Shown: piece after piece, positions 33,415 through 41,694 of the stretch
How positions within the stretch are numbered: position 1 is the stretch's first letter
Layout of the letters: each line of letters begins with the position of its first letter
Assembly (NCBI GenBank): GCA_019245755.1
Contig: JAFARC010000071.1
Span: 1-63,787, forward strand
Length of the DNA stretch: 63,787 nucleotides
Source of the DNA: Mycobacteriaceae bacterium
GTDB taxonomy: Bacteria > Actinomycetota > Actinomycetes > Mycobacteriales > Mycobacteriaceae
Direction of reading: 5' to 3'
Notes under the pieces: generated by a model
Told to the model about the DNA's origin: nothing
What the model saw: the letters and a program-made list of their open reading frames with translations, nothing else
Database searches by the model: none
Translations under genes and position numbers: made by a program

Positions 33415-35184
33415 CTACTCCATCTCCGGGGACGTCTGCACGACCGGTGCCAGCGGATCCTCAGGCTCGACGCGGGTCGTGCCGGTGCGCAGGCGCGCGT
33501 CGATGTAGTTGACCAGATGCGTCAGCGGAACTGTCAGCGCGAGATAGCACAGGCCCGCGGCCACCATGGGCGACAGGTTGCCCGTCTGCGCGTTCAAGTC
33601 GCGGCCCACCTGGAACAGCTCCCGCTGGCCGGCGACCAGGCCCAGGAAATACACCAACGCCGAGGCCTTCAACAGCGAGATGAACTGATTGACCAACGCG
33701 GGCAGCACCCGCCGAACCCCCTGGGGCACCACCACCAGCCGCATCGAGCGCCGGTAGCTGAACCCCAGCGCGCGCGCCGCCTCCATCTGCCCGCCCTCCA
33801 CACTCTGGATGCCCGAGCGGAAGATCTCCCCGACATACGCCGCCGCCATCAGACCCAACGCCGCGATGCCCAACGGGTAGGGGTTGTTGCCGGTCAACGT
33901 GCCGACGACCGGCCCCACCCCGAGTCCGATCAACAGGATGATCACCACTTCGGGGAGTCCGCGGAAGATGTCGGTGTAGACGCGCGCGGGCCAGCGCAGC
34001 CACCGGGCACGGGAAATACCGGCGACCGCCAGCAGCATGCCCAGCGCCAGGCCGATGATGCCCGCGCTGATCGTGAGAATCAGCGTGTTGGGCAACCCCG
34101 TCGTGACCAGATCCGGGATTGCCTGCCGGTACAGGCCCCAGTTGAAGAACGCGTCCCGCAGTTGCGACAGCACCGATTGCGGCGCCGGCGCCGTCGTTGC
34201 CCGCGGCCGGTGACTCGCCGCGATCGCCGCGAAGTCGGGCACCGGCGGATACGGCGCGGCCCTGGAGCCCGGCTTCCACCCCGGGGGCAGCGCCCGCGGC
34301 ACCCACTCGGAGTACAGCCGCGACCAGGTGCCGTCGGCGATGACCGCGTCCAGCCCCGAGTTCAGCGCGTCGATCAGCGGCTTGTTCTCCTTCGCCACCG
34401 CCCAGGCCACGAAATTGTTCAAGCTGAAGGTGTTTTCGACGATGACCGCCTGGTCGCCGGGCTTGACCACACCCAGCGCCTGCTGCGACGGCGCCACCCA
34501 CGCATCGATCTGCCGGGTCTTCAGGCTGGCGTACACGGTGTTGTAATCGGGGAATTTCACCGGCTGCAGTCGCAGCGTGTCGATGACGTAGGCCTCCTGC
34601 ACCGTGCCCTGCACGACGCCGATGCGCTGCCCGGCGGCCAGTTTGCCGAAGCCGGTGATCGTCGATCCCGGCGGCACGACGAGCGAGAAGTAGCCGAAAT
34701 CGTAGCCGTTGGTGAAGCCGACGGTCTGCCGCCGCGCGTCGGTGGTGGTGATCGAGGACGATCCGACATCGAACCGACGCGAGGCCACCTGGGCGAGCAG
34801 CCCGGAAAAGTCGGTGCCGACGAACCGGATCCGCAGACCAAGCTTGTCGGCCACCGCGCGCAGCAGCTCGTTGTCGAAACCGCTGAACTGGCCCTTCGAG
34901 TTGATGCACGCGCTGGGCGGTGCGTCCGACAGTGTGCCGGCGATGAGCGTGCCAGGGGTACCCAAGCCCAGCGCGTCGACGTTCACCGTGCTGAGCTGCT
35001 CGACGGTCGCGGTCGTGTACCTGTCCTCGCCGGGACCCTTGGCGGCCTTGGCGAGGTTGGTGGGCAGCGCGCTGGCGCTGGCCACGCCAGGCGGGGTGCA
35101 CTGGTCGGCCGCCGCTGGGCTGGCCGCCGCCAAGCCGATGATCAGCACGGCGACCAGCGCGAGCACACCCGCCTTCATGTTCAC
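33415..35184 (-). CDS. Amino-acid ABC transporter, fused substrate-binding protein and permease
   Basis: The 589-residue protein starts with a signal peptide (KAGVLALVAVLIIGLAAAS). A family 3 solute-binding domain follows (about 60-300: GTLIAGTLSDAPPSACINSKGQFSGFD split by short gaps, then RRFDVGSSSITTTDARR). After a linker comes a HisM/GlnP-type permease (about 350-570) with the EAA-like loop ARALGFSYRRSMRLVVVPQGVRR. One polypeptide thus supplies two components of the importer. GTG 35184 overlaps the upstream stop (GTGA); ATG 35178 is the alternative start. It is coupled to the ATPase gene. Confidence 0.93.
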   Translation of the reverse strand: MNMKAGVLALVAVLIIGLAAASPAAADQCTPPGVASASALPTNLAKAAKGPGEDRYTTATVEQLSTVNVDALGLGTPGTLIAGTLSDAPPSACINSKGQFSGFDNELLRAVADKLGLRIRFVGTDFSGLLAQVASRRFDVGSSSITTTDARRQTVGFTNGYDFGYFSLVVPPGSTITGFGKLAAGQRIGVVQGTVQEAYVIDTLRLQPVKFPDYNTVYASLKTRQIDAWVAPSQQALGVVKPGDQAVIVENTFSLNNFVAWAVAKENKPLIDALNSGLDAVIADGTWSRLYSEWVPRALPPGWKPGSRAAPYPPVPDFAAIAASHRPRATTAPAPQSVLSQLRDAFFNWGLYRQAIPDLVTTGLPNTLILTISAGIIGLALGMLLAVAGISRARWLRWPARVYTDIFRGLPEVVIILLIGLGVGPVVGTLTGNNPYPLGIAALGLMAAAYVGEIFRSGIQSVEGGQMEAARALGFSYRRSMRLVVVPQGVRRVLPALVNQFISLLKASALVYFLGLVAGQRELFQVGRDLNAQTGNLSPMVAAGLCYLALTVPLTHLVNYIDARLRTGTTRVEPEDPLAPVVQTSPEME

Positions 35185-35975
35185 GCCGCCGCGCGGCGAT
35201 CCCGCCAGCGGCACAGTGCTTCGGCCTGCGTCAGGTCGTAGTCCGGCCCGTTCGCGCCGACGGTCAGCAGCGTCACGCCCAAATCGGCCAGTGCGTCTGC
35301 CTCCGCGAGCAGCGCATCCAGGCCCGCGCCCTGGACACCGGCGGATCGTTCGATGGTGGCCGGGTCACGCCCGGCTGCCGCGCAGTGCTCGGCGAGCACC
35401 GCGGCTTTCCGCGGATAGCTGTGCCGGTCGACGAACCCGTGCCAGATGTCGGCATGCTCCGCCACCAGCCGCAACGTCTGCTGTTCGCCCTGGCCGCCGA
35501 TCAGGATCGGGATGCTCCGCCTCGGTGGGGGATTCAGCTTCGCCAACCGCGACTCGATCCTCGGCAGCGCCCGGGCTAGATCGCGCAGCCGGCTTCCCGC
35601 CGTGCCGAAGTCGTAGCCGTACTCGTCGTAGTCCTTCTGCTTCCACCCCGAACCGATGCCAAGGACGAGGCGGCCGCCGGAAATGTGGTCGGTTGTGCGG
35701 GCCATGTCGGCGAGCAACTCGGGATTGCGGTAGGAGTTGCAGGTCACCAGGGCGCCGAATTCGATACGTGACGTCTGCTCGGCCCAGGCCCCGAGCATCG
35801 TCCAGCATTCGAAGTGCGGGCCGTCGGGATCGCCGTACAGCGGGAAGAAATGGTCCCAGTTGAAGGCGATGTCGACGCCGATGTCCTCACACCGCCGGAC
35901 GGCATCCCGGATGTTCTGGTAATTCGGTGAGTGTTGCGGCTGCAGCTGAACGCCGATGCGCGTCGGAAAAGTCAC
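35181..35975 (-). CDS. LLM-class F420-dependent oxidoreductase (Rv0044c-like)
   Basis: The 264-residue TIM-barrel protein of the luciferase-like family starts MTFPTRIGVQLQPQHSPNY. It has FNWDHFFPLYGD near residue 40, GALVTCNSYRNPELLADMARTTD, and the hallmark GRLVLGIGSGWKQKDYDEYG; the end of the barrel carries IPILIGGQGE. Mycobacterial relatives use the deazaflavin F420. The substrate is unknown. GTG 35975 comes 7 nt after TAACGT, suggesting a leaderless start. It precedes the amino-acid transporter genes with a four-base overlap. Confidence 0.92.
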   Translation of the reverse strand: MTFPTRIGVQLQPQHSPNYQNIRDAVRRCEDIGVDIAFNWDHFFPLYGDPDGPHFECWTMLGAWAEQTSRIEFGALVTCNSYRNPELLADMARTTDHISGGRLVLGIGSGWKQKDYDEYGYDFGTAGSRLRDLARALPRIESRLAKLNPPPRRSIPILIGGQGEQQTLRLVAEHADIWHGFVDRHSYPRKAAVLAEHCAAAGRDPATIERSAGVQGAGLDALLAEADALADLGVTLLTVGANGPDYDLTQAEALCRWRDRRAAA

Positions 35976-35982
35976 TCGGCCA

Positions 35983-35988
35983 ACGTTA
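35983..35988 (-). promoter_or_regulatory. -10 element of a probable leaderless LLM promoter
   Basis: TAACGT on the minus strand is followed by 7 nt and the GTG start of the F420-type oxidoreductase gene. Confidence 0.5.
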
Positions 35989-35995
35989 GCCCGCG

Positions 35996-36892
35996 CTACT
36001 CCCCGGCGAGAACCCGCCGCAAAATGTCGATCAACGCCAGTGGCTGGTCGCTTTGCACCGAGTGGCCGGAATCGGCGACGACATGCACCGCGCCCAGGCC
36101 TGGCGCGGTACGGGCGAACTCCTCGGCGTCCCCGTCCGAGACGAACCGCGAATTCGCGCCGCGCACCAACGTGGTCGGCGTGACGAGCCGGGGCACGTCG
36201 TCCCACAGCCCCTCGAAGCCCTCACCCTTGCGCATGACGTCGTAGCGCCACGTCCAGCGGCCGTCGTCCAGCCGCTTCGAATTGTGAAACACACCGCGCC
36301 GCAACGATTCGCGGTCCCGGTACGGTGCCGCCGCGATCGTCACCTCCAGCATCGCCTGAAAGCTCGCGAACACGCGCTCGCCCTGCACCAGCGCCACGGT
36401 GCCCTGCTCTGCCGTGGTCATCTCGGTGTGGCGGTCGGGTGCGGACGGGGTGACGTCGACAAGGACCAGCCGGGGCACCAGTTCCGGCGCGGTGACGGCC
36501 AGCCTGAGCGCCGTCAACCCGCCCAAGGACATGCCGACCACCACCGCCGCTTCCGGCGCCAGCTGCCGCAGCACCGGTTCCAGGGTCTCGGCGTTTTGCA
36601 GCGGGCCGTAGTCGCCGTCGTCCCGCCAGGCTGACCGCCCGTGCCCCGGCAGGTCCACCGCCAGTGCCGGCTCGCCGAGCCCGACGATCACGGTGTCCCA
36701 GGTGTGCGCGTTCTGGCCGCCGCCGTGCAGAAACACGATGCGCGGTGGCGGCGTTCCCCAGCGCAGTGCGCTGACAGCGCCCACATCGACGCGCTCGACC
36801 GGCGGCAGCGGACCGGTGACGCCGGCCTGCCGCGCGTTCTCCTCGAGGAACCCGAACTCGGAAAGCCGGATCAGCGCATCCTCATCGATCAC
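35996..36892 (-). CDS. Alpha/beta hydrolase (Rv0045c-like esterase)
   Basis: The 298-residue hydrolase has the oxyanion region VFLHGGGQNAHTWD and VDLPGHGRSAW. The nucleophile elbow is GMSLGG near residue 121, and the catalytic His is in VADSGHSVQSDQP near the end; a candidate acid is in RLVLVDVTPS or the later TLVRGANSRFVSD. M. tuberculosis Rv0045c is an esterase of the same length. The natural ester is unknown. GTG 36892 lies 7 nt after TAACCT, and that element overlaps the ino1 stop. Confidence 0.93.
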   Translation of the reverse strand: MIDEDALIRLSEFGFLEENARQAGVTGPLPPVERVDVGAVSALRWGTPPPRIVFLHGGGQNAHTWDTVIVGLGEPALAVDLPGHGRSAWRDDGDYGPLQNAETLEPVLRQLAPEAAVVVGMSLGGLTALRLAVTAPELVPRLVLVDVTPSAPDRHTEMTTAEQGTVALVQGERVFASFQAMLEVTIAAAPYRDRESLRRGVFHNSKRLDDGRWTWRYDVMRKGEGFEGLWDDVPRLVTPTTLVRGANSRFVSDGDAEEFARTAPGLGAVHVVADSGHSVQSDQPLALIDILRRVLAGE

Positions 36893-36899
36893 AACGAGC

Positions 36900-36905
36900 A
36901 GGTTA
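36900..36905 (-). promoter_or_regulatory. -10 element overlapping the ino1 stop codon
   Basis: TAACCT, 7 nt before the GTG of the esterase gene, starts with the TAA stop codon of ino1 (36903-36905). It would give the esterase its own leaderless transcript. Confidence 0.5.
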
Positions 36906-37994
36906 GCTCGTGATGAACTTCTCCAGCTCCGCCCGGGCGACGTCGTCCGGCATCTGCCGCGGCGGGCTCTTCATCAGGTAGGCGGAGGCCGGAATGATCG
37001 GACCGCCCAGCCCGCGGTCCTTGGCGATTTTCGCCGCCCGGACCGCATCGATGATCACGCCCGCCGAGTTCGGCGAGTCCCACACCTCGAGCTTGTACTC
37101 CAGGTTCAGCGGCACATCGCCGAAAGCGCGGCCTTCCAGTCGCACGTAGGCCCACTTGCGGTCGTCGAGCCAGCCGACGTGATCAGACGGACCGATGTGA
37201 ACGTCCTTGGTCTTGAACTCCTTCTGCAGGTTCGACGTCACCGCCTGGGTCTTGGAGATCTTCTTCGACTCCAGGCGCTCGCGCTCGAGCATGTTGAGGA
37301 AGTCCATGTTGCCGCCGACGTTCAGCTGCATGGTGCGGTCCAGCTGCACACCGCGGTCCTCGAACAGCTTGGCCAGCACGCGGTGCGTGATCGTCGCGCC
37401 GACCTGGCTCTTGATGTCGTCGCCGACGATCGGCACACCCGCGTCACGGAACTTCTTGGCCCACACCGGGTCGGACGCAATGAACACCGGCAGCGCGTTG
37501 ACGAACGCCACCCCGGCGTCAATCGCGCACTGCGCGTAGAACTTATCGGCCTCTTCCGAGCCGACCGGAAGGTAGGAGACCAGCACATCGACCTGCGCGT
37601 CGCGCAGGGTCTTGACGACGTCGACAGGTTCGGCGTCGGAGAGCTCGATGGTGTCGGCGTAGTATTTGCCGATCCCATCCAGCGTTGGGCCGCGCTGCAC
37701 CACCACATCGGTGGGCGGCACGTCGGCGAGCTTGATGGTGTTGTTCTCGGAGGCGAAAATGGCCTCCGAGAGGTCGAAGCCGACCTTCTTGGCGTCGACG
37801 TCGAACGCGGCGACGAACTTCACGTCGCGCACGTGATACGGACCGAAGCGCACATGCATCAAGCCGGGCACTGACGAGTTCTCATCGGCGTCCTGGTAGT
37901 ACTGCACACCTTGCACCAGCGATGAGGCGCAGTTGCCGACACCGACGATGGCCACACGCACCGTTCCAGCGGCGCCGGTCTTGTTCCCAGTCAT
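36903..37994 (-). CDS. ino1: Inositol-1-phosphate synthase
   Basis: The 363-residue NAD-dependent enzyme converts glucose 6-phosphate to myo-inositol 1-phosphate, the first step toward phosphatidylinositol, PIMs and mycothiol. The NAD loop is [17 protein letters not shown] at residues 13-29. Family motifs include [34 protein letters not shown] and [12 protein letters not shown], and the lysine-rich active-site stretch [15 protein letters not shown] follows. ATG 37994 is 57 bp after the PadR gene, the usual mycobacterial pairing. Confidence 0.97.
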   Translation of the reverse strand: MTGNKTGAAGTVRVAIVGVGNCASSLVQGVQYYQDADENSSVPGLMHVRFGPYHVRDVKFVAAFDVDAKKVGFDLSEAIFASENNTIKLADVPPTDVVVQRGPTLDGIGKYYADTIELSDAEPVDVVKTLRDAQVDVLVSYLPVGSEEADKFYAQCAIDAGVAFVNALPVFIASDPVWAKKFRDAGVPIVGDDIKSQVGATITHRVLAKLFEDRGVQLDRTMQLNVGGNMDFLNMLERERLESKKISKTQAVTSNLQKEFKTKDVHIGPSDHVGWLDDRKWAYVRLEGRAFGDVPLNLEYKLEVWDSPNSAGVIIDAVRAAKIAKDRGLGGPIIPASAYLMKSPPRQMPDDVARAELEKFITS

Positions 37995-38051
37995 GTGCGG
38001 TTCTCCTAACTCCTACCTACCCATGGATCGTGACAGTCACCTAGCGGCGGG

Positions 38052-38594
38052 TCATTGGTCAGCGCGGCTCTGCGCGACCCGTTCCGCGGCAATCAATTCG
38101 TTGAGCCATTTCACTTCTCTCTCGCTGGACTCCAGCCCGAGCTGATGAAGCTGACGGGTGTAGCGATCGAATGAGCTGCTCGCCCGCGCCACGGCTTCCC
38201 GAAGGCCTTCCCGCCGTTCCTCCACCTGACGGCGCCGCCCCTCCAGGATGCGCATCCGGGCTTCGGCGGGGGTGCGGTTGAAAAACGCGAGATGCACGCC
38301 GAAGCCGTCGTCGGTGTAGTTCTGCGGGCCGGTGTCGGCGACCAGCTCGGCGAAGCGCCGCCGGCCCGCATCGGTCAGTCGGTAGACCCTTCTGCCTCGC
38401 CGCCTTACCGGGGTACCCTCCGGGGCGGCGTCCTCGGCGATCAACCCGTCTAGCTGCATCCGGCGCAGCGCCGGGTACAGCGAACCGTAGGAAAACGCGC
38501 GGAAAGCACCGAGTAAACCCGTCAAGCGTTTACGCAGCTCGTAGCCATGCATCGGCGACTCGAGCAGAAGTCCGAGGATGGCCAGCTCAAGCAC
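38052..38594 (-). CDS. PadR-family transcriptional regulator (Rv0047c-like)
   Basis: The 180-residue protein has an N-terminal winged helix, LELAILGLLLESPMHGYELRKRL and SLYPALRRMQLDGLI, then a coiled-coil C-terminal dimerisation region (RRQVEERREGLREAVARASS). It is directly upstream of ino1 on the same strand. It is therefore likely co-transcribed and may control inositol synthesis, which is inference from position. The start is ATG at 38594. Confidence 0.92.
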   Translation of the reverse strand: MLELAILGLLLESPMHGYELRKRLTGLLGAFRAFSYGSLYPALRRMQLDGLIAEDAAPEGTPVRRRGRRVYRLTDAGRRRFAELVADTGPQNYTDDGFGVHLAFFNRTPAEARMRILEGRRRQVEERREGLREAVARASSSFDRYTRQLHQLGLESSEREVKWLNELIAAERVAQSRADQ

Positions 38595-38788
38595 CGGCCC
38601 ACCTCCGTTTGCTCAGTCGTTACGATGCTTCAACACCTCGCGTTATAGTATCGCGCCGATATATTCGGCGCCACACCGGCAACGGATCGCACACACACCC
38701 ACCACTTCACCCGGCAGCGGCGCAGCCCAGACCCGTCACCATGCCGTGTGGCTGTACCGTCCGGCGGTTGGCCGTCACGGCGCCGACG

Positions 38789-38794
38789 TACTCT
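38789..38794 (+). promoter_or_regulatory. -10 element of a probable leaderless DUF5318 promoter
   Basis: TACTCT is followed by 7 nt and the GTG start at 38802. It lies in the 207-bp gap between the divergent PadR and DUF5318 genes, where I see no other gene. Confidence 0.55.
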
Positions 38795-38801
38795 TGTCAA
38801 C

Positions 38802-39212
38802 GTGCGACTACAGCGACAGGTGGTGGATTACGCGCTTCGGCGCCGCTCGCTGCTGGCCGAGGTGTACTCCGGACGCACCGGCGTCACGGAGGTCTGTGAC
38901 GCCAATCCTTACCTGTTGCGGGCTGCGAAGTACCACGGCAAGCCCAGTTCGGTCATGTGCCCGATCTGTCGCAAGGAGCAACTGACGTTGGTGTCGTGGG
39001 TGTTCGGCGATCACCTCGGCGCGGTGTCGGGCTCGGCCCGAACCGCCGAGGAGTTGGTGATGCTGGCCGCCCGCTATGCAGAATTTTCCGTACACGTGGT
39101 GGAGGTATGCCGGACCTGCAGCTGGAATCACTTGGTCAAGTCGTATGTGCTCGGCGCGGCGCGGCCCCCCGAGGGAACGCGGCGCAGCGGCGCCCGCACG
39201 GCCAGTGAGTAG
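38802..39212 (+). CDS. DUF5318 zinc-ribbon-like protein (Rv0049-like)
   Basis: The 136-residue protein starts MRLQRQVVDYALRRRSLLAEV and has two cysteine pairs, CPIC near residue 54 and CRTC near residue 105, that could bind zinc. It contains no other known domain. It immediately precedes ponA1, its end overlapping the ponA1 start by 8 bp, so a link to cell-wall synthesis is possible by context only. The GTG start at 38802 gives the usual family length. Confidence 0.88.
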   Translation: MRLQRQVVDYALRRRSLLAEVYSGRTGVTEVCDANPYLLRAAKYHGKPSSVMCPICRKEQLTLVSWVFGDHLGAVSGSARTAEELVMLAARYAEFSVHVVEVCRTCSWNHLVKSYVLGAARPPEGTRRSGARTASE

Positions 39213-41694
39213 CGAAGAACGCCCGGACCGGTCAGCCAGTGACACCCCGAGCAGGGGCGGGGCTGACCGTGCCCCCGCGCGTCCGCGCAGAGGCGAGCCG
39301 CCACCGGTGATGCGTCGCTCGCCACCGTCGCGCCGTCCGGCACCCGATCCGCGGCAGACGGCTGTCATCCCGCAGGTTGCCCGCGACACCATCCCACTGC
39401 GCGACCCGATAGAGATGGTCAAGGCCGCTCTCGACGGACCGCCCCCCAAACCGCCGCGAGGCGGCGGCCCCGGCGGCCCCGGCGGCCCCGGCGGCCCGCC
39501 ACCCGGTGGGCGCCCGCCGGCTCGGCTGCCGGCCAAACATCAGATCAACTGGCAATGGGTGCGCCGCGGTCTGATCATCACGGTCGCGGCCGTCGTGCTG
39601 CTGCCGCTGGTGACGTTCGGCATGGCCTACCTGATCGTCGACGTGCCCAAGCCCGGGGACATCCGCACCAACCAGGTGTCGACGATCCTCGCCAGCGACG
39701 GCACCACCGAGCTCGGCAAGATCGTGCCGCCCGAAGGCAACCGCGTCGACGTGGACATCAGCCAGGTCCCCCAGCACGTTCGCGCCGCGGTGATGGCCGC
39801 CGAGGACCGGAATTTCTACACCAACCCGGGCTTCTCGTTCAGCGGCTTCGCCCGCGCTGTGCGAAACAACGTCTTCGGAAGCGGTGACACCCAGGGCGGA
39901 TCCACGATCACCCAGCAGTACGTCAAAAATGCCCTGGTGGGCTCCGAACGCGCGGGTGTCGGCGGATTGGTGCGCAAGGCCAAGGAACTCGTGATCTCGA
40001 CCAAGATGTCGAATGAGTGGTCCAAGGACCAGGTTCTGCAGTCCTACCTGAACATCATTTATTTCGGTCGCGGTGCGTACGGCATCGCCGCCGCGTCGCA
40101 GGCCTACTTCAACAAGCCCGTCGATCAATTGACGGTCTCCGACGGTGCGCTGCTGGCCGCCCTTATCCGGCGGCCGTCGGCGTTGGACCCCGCCGTCGAC
40201 CCGGTGGCCGCCGAAAAACGCTGGAACTGGGTGCTGGACGGCATGGTGACCATCGGCGCGCTGTCGGCGTCTGATCGCGCCCAGCAGGTCTTCCCCCAGA
40301 CCGTGCCGCCCGAGCAGGCCCGTGCGGAGGATCAGACCACCGGACCCAACGGGCTGATCGAGCGGCAGGTCACCAGGGAGTTGCTCGACCTGTTCAACAT
40401 CGATGAGCGCACCCTGAACACCGAAGGACTGCAAGTCACCACGACCATCGACCCGACGGCGCAGCCGGCCGCTGAGAACGCGGTGTCGAAGTACATGAAG
40501 GGGCAGGACCCGGACATGCGTGCGGCGGCGGTGTCGATCGATCCGCGCACCGGGGCCGTCAAGGCGTACTACGGCGGCGACGACGCCAACGGTTTCGACT
40601 TCGCCGGGGCGGGGCTGCAGACCGGTTCGTCGTTCAAGGTGTTCGCGTTGATCGCCGCGCTGGAACAGAACATCGGGCTGGGCTACCAGGTCGACAGCTC
40701 GCCACTGACGGTTGATGGCATCAAGATCACCAACGTGGACGGCGAGAGTTGCGGCACCTGCAGCATCGCGCAGGCACTCAAGCAGTCGCTGAACACCAGC
40801 TACTACCGGCTCATGCTCAAGCTGAAGAACGGCCCGGTCGATGTCGCCGCTGCGGCGCACCAGGCCGGCATCCCGGAGAGCTTCCCAGGAACCGATCACA
40901 CGCTGTCCGAGGACGGCAAGGGCGGGCCTCCGAATAACGGAATCGTGTTGGGCCAGTACCTGACCCGCCCGATCGACATGGCTTCGGCTTACGCGACGAT
41001 CGCGGCCTCCGGTACCTACCATGCCCCGCACTTCGTGCAGAAGGTGGTCAACTCTCAGGGTCAGGTGCTGTTCGACGCGACCCAGCAGAACAACGTGGGG
41101 GAGAAACGGATGCCCGACGCGGTGGCCAACAACACCATCGCCGCGATGCAGCCGATCGCCAGCTACTCGAACGGCCACGGTTTGGCCGGTGGCCGGCCGT
41201 CGGGGGCCAAGACCGGCACCACGCAGCTGGGTGACACCGGCGCGAACAAGGACGCGTGGATGATCGGCTTCACCCCGTCGTTGTCGACGGCGGTCTGGGT
41301 CGGCACCACCAAGGGCGACAAGCCGCTGGAGAACAAGTACGGCTCACCGGTTTACGGCTCGGGTCTGCCGTCGGATATCTGGAAGTCGACGATGGACAAC
41401 GCGTTGGAAGGCACCCCCGAGGAGACCTTCCCGAAGCCGACCGAGATCGGCGGTTACGCGGGCGTGCCGGCCCCGCCGCCACCGCCGCCGAAAGCGGTGG
41501 AGACGACGCCGAACGTCATTCAGCCCAGTATCGAGGTGGCGCCGGGAATAACGATCCCGATGGGGCCGCCGCAGACCGTGCCGGTGGGTCCGCCGCAGAC
41601 GGTGCCGGTCGGGCCGTCGCCGCCGGGGGACGCGGGAGCGCAAGGACCTCCTCCTCCGCCGCCGCCCCCTGCGCTGTTCCCGCCGCCGCCGTGA
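39205..41694 (+). CDS. ponA1: Bifunctional penicillin-binding protein PonA1 (class A PBP)
   Basis: The 829-residue enzyme polymerises and cross-links peptidoglycan at the growing poles. It has a Pro/Gly-rich cytoplasmic tail with a GGPGGPGG stretch and one transmembrane helix (RGLIITVAAVVLLPLVTFGMAYL, about residues 125-147). The GT51 transglycosylase has the catalytic Glu in MAAEDRNFY and GGSTITQQYVKN. The transpeptidase has SSFK (catalytic Ser), SLN in LKQSLNTS, and KTGT. A Pro-rich tail ends the protein. GTG 39205 includes the full cytoplasmic tail, which in M. tuberculosis is a PknB target. Confidence 0.96.
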   Translation: MSSEERPDRSASDTPSRGGADRAPARPRRGEPPPVMRRSPPSRRPAPDPRQTAVIPQVARDTIPLRDPIEMVKAALDGPPPKPPRGGGPGGPGGPGGPPPGGRPPARLPAKHQINWQWVRRGLIITVAAVVLLPLVTFGMAYLIVDVPKPGDIRTNQVSTILASDGTTELGKIVPPEGNRVDVDISQVPQHVRAAVMAAEDRNFYTNPGFSFSGFARAVRNNVFGSGDTQGGSTITQQYVKNALVGSERAGVGGLVRKAKELVISTKMSNEWSKDQVLQSYLNIIYFGRGAYGIAAASQAYFNKPVDQLTVSDGALLAALIRRPSALDPAVDPVAAEKRWNWVLDGMVTIGALSASDRAQQVFPQTVPPEQARAEDQTTGPNGLIERQVTRELLDLFNIDERTLNTEGLQVTTTIDPTAQPAAENAVSKYMKGQDPDMRAAAVSIDPRTGAVKAYYGGDDANGFDFAGAGLQTGSSFKVFALIAALEQNIGLGYQVDSSPLTVDGIKITNVDGESCGTCSIAQALKQSLNTSYYRLMLKLKNGPVDVAAAAHQAGIPESFPGTDHTLSEDGKGGPPNNGIVLGQYLTRPIDMASAYATIAASGTYHAPHFVQKVVNSQGQVLFDATQQNNVGEKRMPDAVANNTIAAMQPIASYSNGHGLAGGRPSGAKTGTTQLGDTGANKDAWMIGFTPSLSTAVWVGTTKGDKPLENKYGSPVYGSGLPSDIWKSTMDNALEGTPEETFPKPTEIGGYAGVPAPPPPPPKAVETTPNVIQPSIEVAPGITIPMGPPQTVPVGPPQTVPVGPSPPGDAGAQGPPPPPPPPALFPPPP

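Noticed and set aside
33517..35241. 574-codon frame antisense to the ABC transporter fusion
   Set aside because: It is an Arg-rich shadow of a gene with clear signal peptide, binding and permease domains.
39232..41178. 648-codon frame antisense to ponA1
   Set aside because: It shows no recognisable domain, and ponA1 motifs are complete on the other strand.
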